Source of the DNA: Pedococcus dokdonensis
GTDB taxonomy: Bacteria > Actinomycetota > Actinomycetes > Actinomycetales > Dermatophilaceae
Direction: 5' to 3'
Assembly (NCBI RefSeq): GCF_900104525.1
Contig: NZ_LT629711.1
Coordinates: forward strand, 2,852,001-2,916,000
DNA: 64,000 nucleotides
Below are positions 25,907-34,049 of the stretch, in pieces. A program made the translations under genes and the position numbers. The notes below the pieces were generated by a model. It was not told where the DNA came from. It searched no databases and saw only the letters and a program-made list of their open reading frames with translations. Position 1 is the stretch's first letter; every line of letters starts with the position of its first letter.

Positions 25907-27417
25907 CGGGAGTCGCCCCCGTCGCCCTGTCCGACGACACCCTCGGCAACCTCCGCGCGGAGGTGGGCCGACCGGCATACGACCGCTCGGAGGTGACGGC
26001 GAGCATCGTGCACTTCGGGGTGGGCGGGTTCCACCGCGCGCACGAGGCGATGTACCTCGATGCCCTGATGAACGACGGCCAGGCCCTCGAGTGGGGGCTG
26101 TGCGGAGTGGGCGCGCTGCCGCACGACCGCAGGATCATCGACACGCTGCGGCAGCAGGACGGGCTCTACACCCTCGTCGTCAAGCACCCTGACGGCCACC
26201 GCGAGCCCCGCGTCATCGGGAGCATCGTCGAGGTGATGTTCGCGCCCGACGACCCACAGGCGGTGGTCGACCGGCTGGCCGACGACCAGACCCGGATCGT
26301 GTCGCTGACCATCACCGAGGGCGGCTACCTCGTCAACCAGGTGACCGGGGAGTTCGACGCCGACGACCCCTCGATCCAGGCCGACCTCGCGGCCGACTTC
26401 GCCGGAGGCGACGGTCCCACCACGGTCTTCGGGTTCATCGTGGCCGGCCTGGACCGCCGTCGCCGCGAGGGCAGGGCGCCGTTCACCGTGATGAGCTGCG
26501 ACAACCTGCCCGACAACGGCGACGTGGCCAAGAAGATGATCGGCGCCTTCGCGCGGGCGCGCGACCCCGAGCTCGCCGACTGGATGGCGGCCGAGGTGGC
26601 CTTCCCCAACTGCATGGTCGACCGGATCACCCCGGTCACCGCCCCCGAGGACATCGCGCACCTGGCCGACGACTTCGGGGTGGCGGACGCGTGGCCGGTG
26701 GTCTGCGAGCCCTTCACCCAGTGGGTGCTCGAGGACCGGTTCGGACAGGGCCGGCCGCCGTTCGAGGACGCCGGGGTGCAGATGGTCGACGACGTCGTCC
26801 CCTACGAGCTGATGAAGCTGCGGCTGCTCAACGCCAGCCACCAAGCCCTGTGCTACCTCGGCTACCTGTCGGGCTACCGCTACGCCCACGAGGTCTGCCA
26901 GGACCCGCTGTTCGCCCGCTTCCTGTTGTCCTACATGGAGGACGAGGGCAGCCCGACCCTGCCCGAGGTGCCCGGGGTCGACCTCGACGCCTACCGTCAC
27001 CAGCTGGTCGAGCGGTTCGCCAACCCGGAGGTGCGCGACACGCTGGCCCGGCTCTGCGCGGAGTCCAGCGACCGGATCCCGAAGTGGCTGGTGCCGGTCA
27101 TCAAGGCCAACCTGCGCGACGGTGGGGCCGTCGAGCTGTCTGCCCTCGTCGTCGCGTCGTGGGCCCGCTACGCCGAGGGTGTGGACGAGCAGGGCCGGCC
27201 GATCGAGGTGGTCGACCGGCTCAGGGACCGGGTGATGGCAGCAGCCGCGCGGCAGTCCGACGACCCGCTCGCCTTCATCCGGGACCGCGACCTGTTCGAC
27301 GACCTGGCCGACGACGAGCGGTTTGCCACGGCATACACGGCTGCGCTGGACTCGCTGCACCGCAACGGAGCCCGCGCGACCCTCGAATCCCGCGCGGCTC
27401 TCGGGGCCCGCACCTAG
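25903..27417 (+). CDS. Mannitol/polyol 2-dehydrogenase (long-chain family)
   Basis: 504 residues from a GTG that overlaps the permease stop by 4 bases. N-terminal NAD domain with VHFGVGGFHRAHEAMYLD; the catalytic region has MKLRLLNASHQALCYLGYL, holding the Lys, Asn and His of the long-chain polyol dehydrogenase family. It oxidises a polyol (mannitol to fructose, or arabitol to xylulose) with NAD(P). The xylulokinase that follows favours D-arabitol or a similar xylulose-yielding polyol; mannitol cannot be excluded. Confidence 0.92.
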   Translation: MTGVAPVALSDDTLGNLRAEVGRPAYDRSEVTASIVHFGVGGFHRAHEAMYLDALMNDGQALEWGLCGVGALPHDRRIIDTLRQQDGLYTLVVKHPDGHREPRVIGSIVEVMFAPDDPQAVVDRLADDQTRIVSLTITEGGYLVNQVTGEFDADDPSIQADLAADFAGGDGPTTVFGFIVAGLDRRRREGRAPFTVMSCDNLPDNGDVAKKMIGAFARARDPELADWMAAEVAFPNCMVDRITPVTAPEDIAHLADDFGVADAWPVVCEPFTQWVLEDRFGQGRPPFEDAGVQMVDDVVPYELMKLRLLNASHQALCYLGYLSGYRYAHEVCQDPLFARFLLSYMEDEGSPTLPEVPGVDLDAYRHQLVERFANPEVRDTLARLCAESSDRIPKWLVPVIKANLRDGGAVELSALVVASWARYAEGVDEQGRPIEVVDRLRDRVMAAAARQSDDPLAFIRDRDLFDDLADDERFATAYTAALDSLHRNGARATLESRAALGART

Positions 27418-27427
27418 AGTGGCGTCC

Positions 27428-28846
27428 ATGCCCGATGCCCCACGCACCCTCGTCGCCGGGGTCGACTCGTCGACCCAGTCGACGAAGGTCGTCGTCTGCG
27501 ACGCCACGACCGGTGAGATGGTGCGCTCCGGTCGGGCCCCCCACCCCGACGGCACCGCCGTGCACCCCGACCGATGGTGGGAGGCGTTCACCGTCGCGAC
27601 GGCCGACGGACTGCTCGACGACGTCGCCGCGATCGCCGTGGGTGGCCAGCAACACGGGATGTGCGCCCTCGACGATCAGGGCGACGTGGTGCGAGATGCG
27701 TTGCTGTGGAACGACACCCGCTCTGCGCAGGCCGCCCGCGACCTGACCGACGAGCTGGGTGGCCCGCAGGAGTGGGTGCGCCGGACGGGGTCGGCTCTGG
27801 TGCCCAGCTTCACTGTCACGAAGGTGCGCTGGCTCGCCGAGCACGAGCCCGACAACGCAGCCCGGGTCCACGACGTGGTGCTCCCGCACGACTGGCTCAC
27901 CGCGCAGATCCTCAAGCAGGGCAACGGTTTCGAGCGCTACACCACCGACCGGGGCGATGCCTCGGGCACCGGCTACTTCTCCAGCAGCACCGACAGCTAT
28001 CTCCCCGACCTGCAGGAGCTTGCGCTCGGCCGGGTCTTCGGCGTGCCCGCGGTGCTGCGGCCGTCAGAGATCGCCGGTCGCACCGAGGGCGGCATGGTCG
28101 TCGGCCCCGGCACCGGCGACAACGCCGGCGCCGCGCTGGGCCTCGGGCTCCGCCACGGCGACGTCGTGGTCTCGCTCGGCACCAGCGGCGCGGTCTTCGC
28201 CGACGCCGACCAGCCGGTGGCCGACCCCAACGGGCTGATCGCGTCGTTCGCGAGCGCCTCCGGTGGCCACCTGCCGCTGATGGCGACCCTCAACGCCGCC
28301 CGGGTGCTGACCGCGGCGGCCAAGCTGCTCGGCACCGACCTGGCCGGGCTCGACCGGCTCGCCCTCGCCGCGGAGCCGGGGGCGGGCGGGCTGACGCTGC
28401 TCCCCTACCTCGACGGCGAGCGCAGCCCCAACCTCCCCGACGCCACCGGCACGCTCGGCGGGCTCACCCGCTCGAACGCCACCCCCGAGAACCTCGCCCG
28501 CGCCGCCGTCGAGGGCATGCTCGCCAACCTCGTCGCGGGCGTCTCCGACGTGCGGCGGCTCGGGCTCCCGGTCGAACGCGTGGTGCTCATCGGTGGCGCG
28601 GCACGCTCGGAGGCGGTGCGGGCGGTGGCCCCGGGACTGTTCGGGGTGCCGGTCGCGATCCCCGAGCCGGGCGAGTACGTCGGGCTGGGCGCCGCCCGCC
28701 AGGCCGCCTGGGTGCTGGGTGGCAGTGCCGCCCCGCCCGAGTGGGAGGTGCGCTACGAGGCGACCCTCGACCCGCCCGCCGATGACGTGGGGGCCTCCGT
28801 GCTCGACCGGTATGCCGGGCTGCTGGCCACCGTCCACCCCTCCTGA
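27428..28846 (+). CDS. xylB: Xylulokinase
   Basis: 472 residues of the FGGY kinase family. The N-terminal phosphate-1 motif VAGVDSSTQSTKVVVCD, the substrate-side GGQQHGMCALD and LWNDTRS, and the C-terminal VLIGGAARSEAVRAV adenosine motif are all present. It phosphorylates D-xylulose made by the dehydrogenase just upstream (10-base gap), sending it into the pentose phosphate pathway. Last gene of the polyol operon. Confidence 0.92.
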   Translation: MPDAPRTLVAGVDSSTQSTKVVVCDATTGEMVRSGRAPHPDGTAVHPDRWWEAFTVATADGLLDDVAAIAVGGQQHGMCALDDQGDVVRDALLWNDTRSAQAARDLTDELGGPQEWVRRTGSALVPSFTVTKVRWLAEHEPDNAARVHDVVLPHDWLTAQILKQGNGFERYTTDRGDASGTGYFSSSTDSYLPDLQELALGRVFGVPAVLRPSEIAGRTEGGMVVGPGTGDNAGAALGLGLRHGDVVVSLGTSGAVFADADQPVADPNGLIASFASASGGHLPLMATLNAARVLTAAAKLLGTDLAGLDRLALAAEPGAGGLTLLPYLDGERSPNLPDATGTLGGLTRSNATPENLARAAVEGMLANLVAGVSDVRRLGLPVERVVLIGGAARSEAVRAVAPGLFGVPVAIPEPGEYVGLGAARQAAWVLGGSAAPPEWEVRYEATLDPPADDVGASVLDRYAGLLATVHPS

Positions 28847-28921
28847 CCCCGTGCTGGAGTGGGGTCGACCGGGCAAGCACTCGCACGTGCGCAGTCGGTG
28901 GGGTCCGGGCAGAGTTGCCCC

Positions 28922-29410
28922 ATGAGCTACCCACCACCCCTCTACGAGGGCAGCACCGGCGAGGTCAGTGCGACCATCCGGCTGAGCGACACGGAGCCGG
29001 ATGTCGTCTACCCCAACGGCAACCGGGTGCACTACCTGTCGAGGGGTGAGTCCACCGGCGGGCTCTTCGGGCTCTACCGGTGGGAGTTCGCCGGGCCCAG
29101 GTCCGGCCCCGACGCGCATTTCCACAAGACGCTCGCCGAGTCGTTCTACGTCCTCTCGGGTGAGGTCAGCATCTTCGACGGCACCCGCTGGAACACCACC
29201 CGACCGGGCGACTACGTGCACGTGCCCCCTGGTGGGCTGCACGGCTTCCACAACGAGTGGGGCCCGGCGTCGATGCTGCTGCACTTCGCCCCGGGTGCTC
29301 CGCGAGAGGGCTACTTCGAGGGGCTGGCCAGGGTGGCGGCCGGCGAGACGATGACCGACCGGGAGCGCGACGACTTCATGCGCTACCACGACAACTACTG
29401 GGTCGACTGA
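28922..29410 (+). CDS. Cupin domain protein
   Basis: 162 residues. A single cupin_2 barrel with motif 1 PDAHFHKTLAESFYVLSGEV, whose metal ligands are His, His and Glu, and motif 2 GDYVHVPPGGLHGFHN (third His). The fold binds a divalent metal; the reaction, if any, is unknown. It has its own start 75 bases after xylB and may be independent of the polyol operon. Confidence 0.82.
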   Translation: MSYPPPLYEGSTGEVSATIRLSDTEPDVVYPNGNRVHYLSRGESTGGLFGLYRWEFAGPRSGPDAHFHKTLAESFYVLSGEVSIFDGTRWNTTRPGDYVHVPPGGLHGFHNEWGPASMLLHFAPGAPREGYFEGLARVAAGETMTDRERDDFMRYHDNYWVD

Positions 29411-29429
29411 GCCCAGACCTCGAGTGCTT

Positions 29430-29465
29430 GAGGGTTCCGAGGGACCAGGACCCGTCGGATCCCTC
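29430..29465. terminator. Imperfect bidirectional hairpin
   Basis: GAGGG...CCCTC outer arms and TCCGA...TCGGA inner arms surround the centre GGGACCAGGACCC between the convergent cupin and regulator genes. Confidence 0.55.
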
Positions 29466-29477
29466 GAAGACCCGGGG

Positions 29478-30992
29478 TCAGGGGGTGGTGAGCGCGGCGA
29501 GCTGGAGCCGGGTGGCGAGGCGGACGGTGGGGTCGTCGAGGTCGAGCCCGGCGAGGTCGGCGATCCGGGCCATCCGGTAGCGCATCGTGTTGGGGTGCAC
29601 GTGGATCGCGCGCGCGGCGGCGGTCGGGGCGCCCGGGTGGTCGAGCCAGGCGGCCAGGGTGCGCAGGTGCTCGCTGTGGTGCTCGGCGTCGTGGTCGCGC
29701 AGCGCCGCCAGCGGGCCGAGCAGGTCGGCCGAGAGGGCGCCGGCGGCTCGGGCGACGGTGACCTCGGCCCACACCTGCTCGTGCGTCGCGACAGCGGTGC
29801 CCGGCGCCACCACCCGGTCGGTCTCCTGCGCCTCACCTCGCGACCGCTCGAGGTCCGCGGGTGCGTATGCCGTGCGGCCGGCGCGCGCCGTCAGCGCCAG
29901 CGACTCGCGGCGGGCCTGGGCGACCACCTCGCGCAGCCAGGCCCACGAGCCGGGTGACGCCTCGTCGCTGTCGCGCACCACGGCATACCCGCGGCCGTCG
30001 AGGTCGGCGAGCAGCGGCTGGTTCCAGGCGTGCCGGCGGCACACCGACTCCCACACGTCGAGCAGCCGGGCCGGGTCACCGTCGCCCCCGAGCGCGACGA
30101 CCCGCCACGGCCCCGGGGGCAGCCAGTCGGCGGCTCCGGCGACGTTGCCGGAGAGCACCCCGCGCAGCCGGTCGGCGGCCACCCGGCGCGACAGGTCGGC
30201 CTGCGCCCGGAGCCGCAGCAGGTGCAGCGCCACCACCGAGGAGGTCTGCACGAGCTCGCCGACCAGCGCGGCGGGGGGACGCTCCTCGACCACCGCCCAG
30301 ATCGAGCCGAGCCACTCACCACCGGCCCGTACCGGGATGACGAGGCGCGGTTTGGTGCCCCCCGAGGCGGGGACGAAGACCGGCTCGGCCGATCGGGCCA
30401 GCCGGCGGAAGACGCCCTGGGCCCGGAGCGTGGCCAGCACCTCGTCGGGCACCCGCCGGCCGACGATGGTGGAGACGCGGGCCGGGTCGGTGAGGTCCTG
30501 GCGCGAGGAGTAGGCGAGCACCCGGGACTGCGCGTCCTCGATGGTGACCGGCGCGTCGACCAGCGCGGCCGCGGCGTCGGCGAGCGCGAAGAGGTCGTCC
30601 TGCACCGGCGCGTCCTCGTGTCGCCCCGGTCCCACGGCCGCGCGGTCGATGACGCCGCGCAGCAGCCAGACGAGGTGGGCCCACGACGCCTGCTCGGCCA
30701 GCTCGACCAGCGCGACGCCACTGCGCCGCGCGCGGTCGCGGACGGTGCGCCGCCGGGCGATCCCCCGCCTCAGCACCACGCCGCCAGCGCCCGCCTCCGC
30801 AGCCCGGCGCACCAGGTCAGCGGCGGCCTCGGCCGACTCGACCCCCACCCCGAGCACCAGGTCACCGGGTTGACCCACGATCCCCTGCCCGGGTTCGGCG
30901 ATGGTCAGGTCGTCGACCTCAGCGCCCTGACGGGGCACCCCGAGCGTGAGCAGCCCACCCAGCGTGGCGACGAGGTCGGTGACGGCGAGCAC
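29478..30992 (-). CDS. PucR/CdaR-family transcriptional regulator
   Basis: About 504 residues. N-terminal PucR-like ligand domain (VTDLVATLGGLLTL...), a GGDEF/GAF-like middle with DLVLGVGVESAEAAADLV and LVIPVRAGGEWLGSIW, and the C-terminal PucR helix-turn-helix ending TAAARAIHVHPNTMRYRMARI. I chose the GTG at 30992 with a CGAGG ribosome site, which starts the ligand domain as usual and leaves the inverted repeat at 31011-31027 between the genes; ATGs at 31046 or 31067 are possible. It diverges from a D-amino-acid dehydrogenase gene and probably controls it. Confidence 0.85.
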   Translation of the reverse strand: MLAVTDLVATLGGLLTLGVPRQGAEVDDLTIAEPGQGIVGQPGDLVLGVGVESAEAAADLVRRAAEAGAGGVVLRRGIARRRTVRDRARRSGVALVELAEQASWAHLVWLLRGVIDRAAVGPGRHEDAPVQDDLFALADAAAALVDAPVTIEDAQSRVLAYSSRQDLTDPARVSTIVGRRVPDEVLATLRAQGVFRRLARSAEPVFVPASGGTKPRLVIPVRAGGEWLGSIWAVVEERPPAALVGELVQTSSVVALHLLRLRAQADLSRRVAADRLRGVLSGNVAGAADWLPPGPWRVVALGGDGDPARLLDVWESVCRRHAWNQPLLADLDGRGYAVVRDSDEASPGSWAWLREVVAQARRESLALTARAGRTAYAPADLERSRGEAQETDRVVAPGTAVATHEQVWAEVTVARAAGALSADLLGPLAALRDHDAEHHSEHLRTLAAWLDHPGAPTAAARAIHVHPNTMRYRMARIADLAGLDLDDPTVRLATRLQLAALTTP

Positions 30993-31010
30993 GCAGCCAG
31001 CCTCGACCCT

Positions 31011-31027
31011 TTGTGCTCTGGACACAA
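31011..31027. promoter_or_regulatory. Inverted repeat between PucR-type regulator and dehydrogenase
   Basis: TTGTG and CACAA arms separated by seven bases, in an AT-richer part of the divergent promoter. A plausible operator for the PucR-type protein. Confidence 0.45.
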
Positions 31028-31093
31028 GTCCTTGGCGCAGATTCATGGGGTTGCCACAAGGCGGCATACCCCCAGGCCTGTCACGCTCGACCC

Positions 31094-32362
31094 ATGGCCC
31101 CCATCACCGCAGCAGGTCTCCCCGTCCCCCAGCGTGTCGCCGTCGTCGGCGCCGGCATGGTCGGTCTGTCGACCGCCTGGTTCCTCCAGGAGCACGGTGT
31201 CGAGGTGACCGTCCTCGACCGCGAGGGCGTCGCCGCCGGGTCGTCGTGGGGCAACGCCGGCTGGCTGACGCCGGGCATCGCGACGCCGCTGCCGGAGCCC
31301 GCCGTCCTCAAGTACGGCCTGCGCGCGGTGCTGTCGCCGAGCTCGCCGGTGTACGTACCGCCGAGCGCCGACCCCAAGTTCCTCAAGTTCGTCACCGGGT
31401 TCACCAAGAACTCGACGATGAAGCAGTGGAAGAAGGCGATGGGCTCGCTCGTGCCCGTCAACGACCTGTCGCTGGAGAGCTTCGACCTGCTGCGCGACGG
31501 TGGCGTGCAGGCCGAGACGCGCGAGGCGAAGTCGTTCCTCGCGTCATACCGCACGGAGGCCGAGCGGGCCACGCTGCTCGAGGAGATCGAGCACATCCAC
31601 GCCGCCGGCCAGGACATCGAGTTCGACGCCCTGACCGGTGACCAGGCCCGCGCCATCGAGCCCAGCCTGTCCGACGAGATCGGCTCGGCCATCCTGCTCA
31701 AGGGCCAGCGCTTCATCGACCCGGGCACCTACGTGCACGCGCTCGCCGACTCGGTGAAGGCTCGGGGCGGCAAGATCATGGACGCCGCGACGGTGGCCGA
31801 CATCCGCGACACCGGCGCCGGCGTCGTCGTCACCACCGCCGAGGGCTCGGTCGAGGAGTTCGACGCCGCCGTCCTCGCGACCGGCGCCTGGCTCGGCAAG
31901 CTCGCGCGGCAGTTCGGCGTCAAGAACGTCGTCCAGGCCGGCCGCGGCTACTCGTTCTCGGTCGCGATCGACCACGTCCCCAACGGCCCGGTCTACTTCC
32001 CCGCCCAGCGGGTGGCCTGCACGCCGATCGGCGACCGCCTGCGCGTCGCCGGGATGATGGAGTTCCGCAAGCCCGAGGCCGCCCTCGACCAGCGCCGCAT
32101 CCGGGCCATCGCCGAGGCCGCCCGCCCGCTGCTGCGCGGCGCCGACCTCGACAACCGCCAGGACGAGTGGGTCGGCTCGCGTCCCTGCACGGTCGACGGC
32201 CTGCCGCTGATCGGGGCCACGAAGTCGCCGCGCGTCTTTGCCGCCGGTGGTCACGGCATGTGGGGCATCACCCTCGGCCCGGTCACCGGCCGCCTCCTCG
32301 CCGAGACGATGGTCACCGGCAAGCAGGTCGAGCAGCTCAAGCCGTTCGACCCCATGCGCTGA
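31094..32362 (+). CDS. D-amino-acid dehydrogenase-like FAD oxidoreductase
   Basis: 422 residues of the DAO/DadA family. FAD motif VAVVGAGMVGLSTAWFLQEH at the N-terminus, then GSSWGNAGWLTPG, a DadA-like flavin-loop pattern; the C-terminus has RPCTVDGLPLIGATK and AAGGHGMWGITLGPVTGRLLAE, the second dinucleotide contact. It oxidises an amine or D-amino acid at the membrane or in the cytosol, passing electrons to quinone in the DadA case. The divergent PucR-type regulator fits amino-acid or purine catabolism. Confidence 0.88.
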   Translation: MAPITAAGLPVPQRVAVVGAGMVGLSTAWFLQEHGVEVTVLDREGVAAGSSWGNAGWLTPGIATPLPEPAVLKYGLRAVLSPSSPVYVPPSADPKFLKFVTGFTKNSTMKQWKKAMGSLVPVNDLSLESFDLLRDGGVQAETREAKSFLASYRTEAERATLLEEIEHIHAAGQDIEFDALTGDQARAIEPSLSDEIGSAILLKGQRFIDPGTYVHALADSVKARGGKIMDAATVADIRDTGAGVVVTTAEGSVEEFDAAVLATGAWLGKLARQFGVKNVVQAGRGYSFSVAIDHVPNGPVYFPAQRVACTPIGDRLRVAGMMEFRKPEAALDQRRIRAIAEAARPLLRGADLDNRQDEWVGSRPCTVDGLPLIGATKSPRVFAAGGHGMWGITLGPVTGRLLAETMVTGKQVEQLKPFDPMR

Positions 32363-32370
32363 CCCCAAGC

Positions 32371-32455
32371 TCCTCCACTTCTGGCCACTGGTGTGGCACC
32401 GGCCCCCGATCTCGGGGTCCCGGTGCGGCATCGGTGGCCAGAAGTCGTGGGGGGC
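32371..32455. repeat. Interspersed hairpin repeat, copy A
   Basis: Outer arms ACTTCTGGCCAC (32377-32388) and GTGGCCAGAAGT (32434-32445) are exact complements; a GC-rich inner stem (GCACCGG...CCGGTGC, CCCCGA...TCGGGG) fills the middle. Two related elements lie at 41047-41131 and 46137-46214. Here it follows the dehydrogenase stop and could terminate it. Confidence 0.7.
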
Positions 32456-32484
32456 TTGACTCGATACCATAGGGGGGTATGGTG
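32456..32484 (+). promoter_or_regulatory. csoR promoter with CsoR-type operator
   Basis: TTGACT (32456-32461) and TATGGT (32478-32483) make a -35/-10 pair with 16-base spacing. Between and over the -10 lies ATACCATAGGGGGGTAT (32464-32480), with ATACC/GGTAT arms and a G-tract, the form of CsoR operators. Bound apo-CsoR would block RNA polymerase until copper releases it. Confidence 0.75.
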
Positions 32485-32489
32485 TGTGC

Positions 32490-32789
32490 ATGAGTGAGAG
32501 CGCGACCCACCACGGTTACCACGACCAGAAGGACAGCCATCTCAAGCGGCTGCGCCGGGTCGAGGGCCAGATCCGCGGGCTGCAGCGCATGGTCGAGGAG
32601 GACAAGTACTGCATCGACATCCTCACCCAGGTGTCGGCCGCCACCAAGGCGCTGCAGTCCTTCTCGCTCGAGCTGCTGGAGGAGCACCTCGAGCACTGCG
32701 TCGTCGACGCCGCCCGGCGCGGCGGTCCCGAGGCGCAGGACAAGGTCCGCGAGGCCTCCGACGCCATCGCGCGGCTGGTCCGGTCCTGA
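32490..32789 (+). CDS. csoR: Copper-sensing repressor CsoR
   Basis: 99 residues, all-helical DUF156 family. The Cu(I) ligands are in place: Cys of KYCIDIL, then His and Cys of EEHLEHCVVDA. The His-rich N-terminus (THHGYHDQKDSH) is usual. The ATG is 7 bases after the -10 box, giving an almost leaderless message. It should repress its own operon with copZ and copA. Confidence 0.95.
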   Translation: MSESATHHGYHDQKDSHLKRLRRVEGQIRGLQRMVEEDKYCIDILTQVSAATKALQSFSLELLEEHLEHCVVDAARRGGPEAQDKVREASDAIARLVRS

Positions 32790-32832
32790 CCGCGCCCCAC
32801 CCGCCCCCTGCACCGAACCCCGAGGAGCACCC

Positions 32833-33051
32833 ATGAGCACCCAGACCTTCGACGTCGTCGGCATGACCTGCGGCCACTGCGCCAGCGCCGTCACCGAGGA
32901 GCTCAGCGCCCTCGACGGCGTGTCTACGGTCTCCGTCGACCTCGTCGCCGGCGGCACCTCGGCGGTCACCGTCGACGCGAGCCGCGAGCTCACCACGGCC
33001 GAGGTGGCCGCCGCCCTCGACGAGGCGGGCGACTACAGCCTGGCGCCGTGA
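32833..33051 (+). CDS. copZ: Copper chaperone, heavy-metal-associated domain
   Basis: 72 residues, a single HMA ferredoxin-like fold with the Cu(I) site GMTCGHCASAV near residue 10. It carries cytosolic Cu(I) to CopA and may pass it to CsoR. It begins 43 bases after csoR, with the ribosome site GAGGAG, and its stop overlaps the next GTG. Confidence 0.93.
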   Translation: MSTQTFDVVGMTCGHCASAVTEELSALDGVSTVSVDLVAGGTSAVTVDASRELTTAEVAAALDEAGDYSLAP

Positions 33052-34049
33052 GCACCGCCACCCGGGTCGCGGCCTTCGGGGCCGGGGTCGCGCTGGCGTT
33101 CGGCGCGGCCTTCGGCATCGGCCGGTTCGCCGACCTCGGCGGGTCGGTCGAGCGGGCCGAGGCCGCCACGGCCTCGGCGAGCCACGGTCACGGCGCCCCC
33201 TCGGCCGGCTCCACCTCCGGTGAGCAGTCCGGTGAGCAGTCCGGTGAGCAGTCCGGCGAGCCGTCCGGCCACGGTGCGGCGCACGACCAGACGGCTCCGG
33301 CGGCCGCCGACGCGCTCCCGGGCGGGCTGCAGGTCTCCCAGGACGGCTACCGGCTGGTCCTCGACCACCCGATTGGGGAGCCCGTCGACGACGGCGCCCT
33401 CGGCTTCCGCATCCTCGGCCCGGACGGCAAGCCGGCGCGCAGCTACACGACGACCCACGACAAGGCCCTGCACCTGATCCTCGTGCGACGCGACCTCAGC
33501 GGGTTCCAGCACGTCCACCCCACGCTCGCCGGCGACGGCACCTGGTCGGTCCCGACCAGCCGCACGCCGGGCAGCTGGCGGGTGTTCGCCGACTTCGACC
33601 CGGCGGGTCCGGTCGGACCGATGACGCTCGGTGCCGATCTGCTCGTCTCCGGGCCGTCCACCCCGAAGCCACTGCCCGCGCCCTCGAAGACCGCGGTCGT
33701 CGACGGCTACACGGTCACGCTCGACGGCCGGCTGACTCCCGGTCACGAGTCCCCACTCACCCTGTCGGTCAGCCGGGACGGCGCACCGGTGACGGACCTC
33801 GAGCCCTACCTCGCGGCATACGGGCACCTCGTGGCACTGCGCCAGGGCGACCTGGCATACCTCCACGTGCACCCCGACGGGGAGCCCGGCGACGGGCGCA
33901 CCCGCCCAGGCCCGGCGATCGTCTTCCACACCACCGCTCCGAGCGACGGCACCTACCGGCTCTACCTCGACTTCAAGCACCGTGGGGTCGTCCGGACCGC
34001 CGAGTTCACCGTGACCGCCGGGACGGAGGTGGCGACCCATGGCCACTGA
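33048..34049 (+). CDS. Anchored His-rich protein of the copper operon
   Basis: 333 residues, GTG start overlapping copZ (GTGA). An N-terminal hydrophobic segment (residues 6-27) acts as anchor or uncleaved signal. A linker with ASHGHG and four SGEQ-type tetrapeptides follows, then two beta-rich modules each bearing a HxH pair (FQHVHP and YLHVHP), ending in ATHGH. No named family is recalled with certainty, but similar proteins occur between copZ and copA in other actinobacteria. The paired HVHP motifs and position suggest copper binding outside the membrane. It overlaps copA by 11 bases, so the operon is tightly coupled. Confidence 0.7.
   Translation: MSTATRVAAFGAGVALAFGAAFGIGRFADLGGSVERAEAATASASHGHGAPSAGSTSGEQSGEQSGEQSGEPSGHGAAHDQTAPAAADALPGGLQVSQDGYRLVLDHPIGEPVDDGALGFRILGPDGKPARSYTTTHDKALHLILVRRDLSGFQHVHPTLAGDGTWSVPTSRTPGSWRVFADFDPAGPVGPMTLGADLLVSGPSTPKPLPAPSKTAVVDGYTVTLDGRLTPGHESPLTLSVSRDGAPVTDLEPYLAAYGHLVALRQGDLAYLHVHPDGEPGDGRTRPGPAIVFHTTAPSDGTYRLYLDFKHRGVVRTAEFTVTAGTEVATHGH
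33216..33263 (+). repeat. 12-bp coding microrepeat, four copies
   Basis: TCCGGTGAGCAG three times followed by the variant TCCGGCGAGCCG, encoding the SGEQ/SGEP linker. In-frame, so copy changes would alter only linker length. Confidence 0.85.

Noticed and set aside
13630..28846. Horizontally acquired sugar island
   Set aside because: GC content, codon style and the GGCATAC word match the rest of the window; no integrase, tRNA or flanking repeats.
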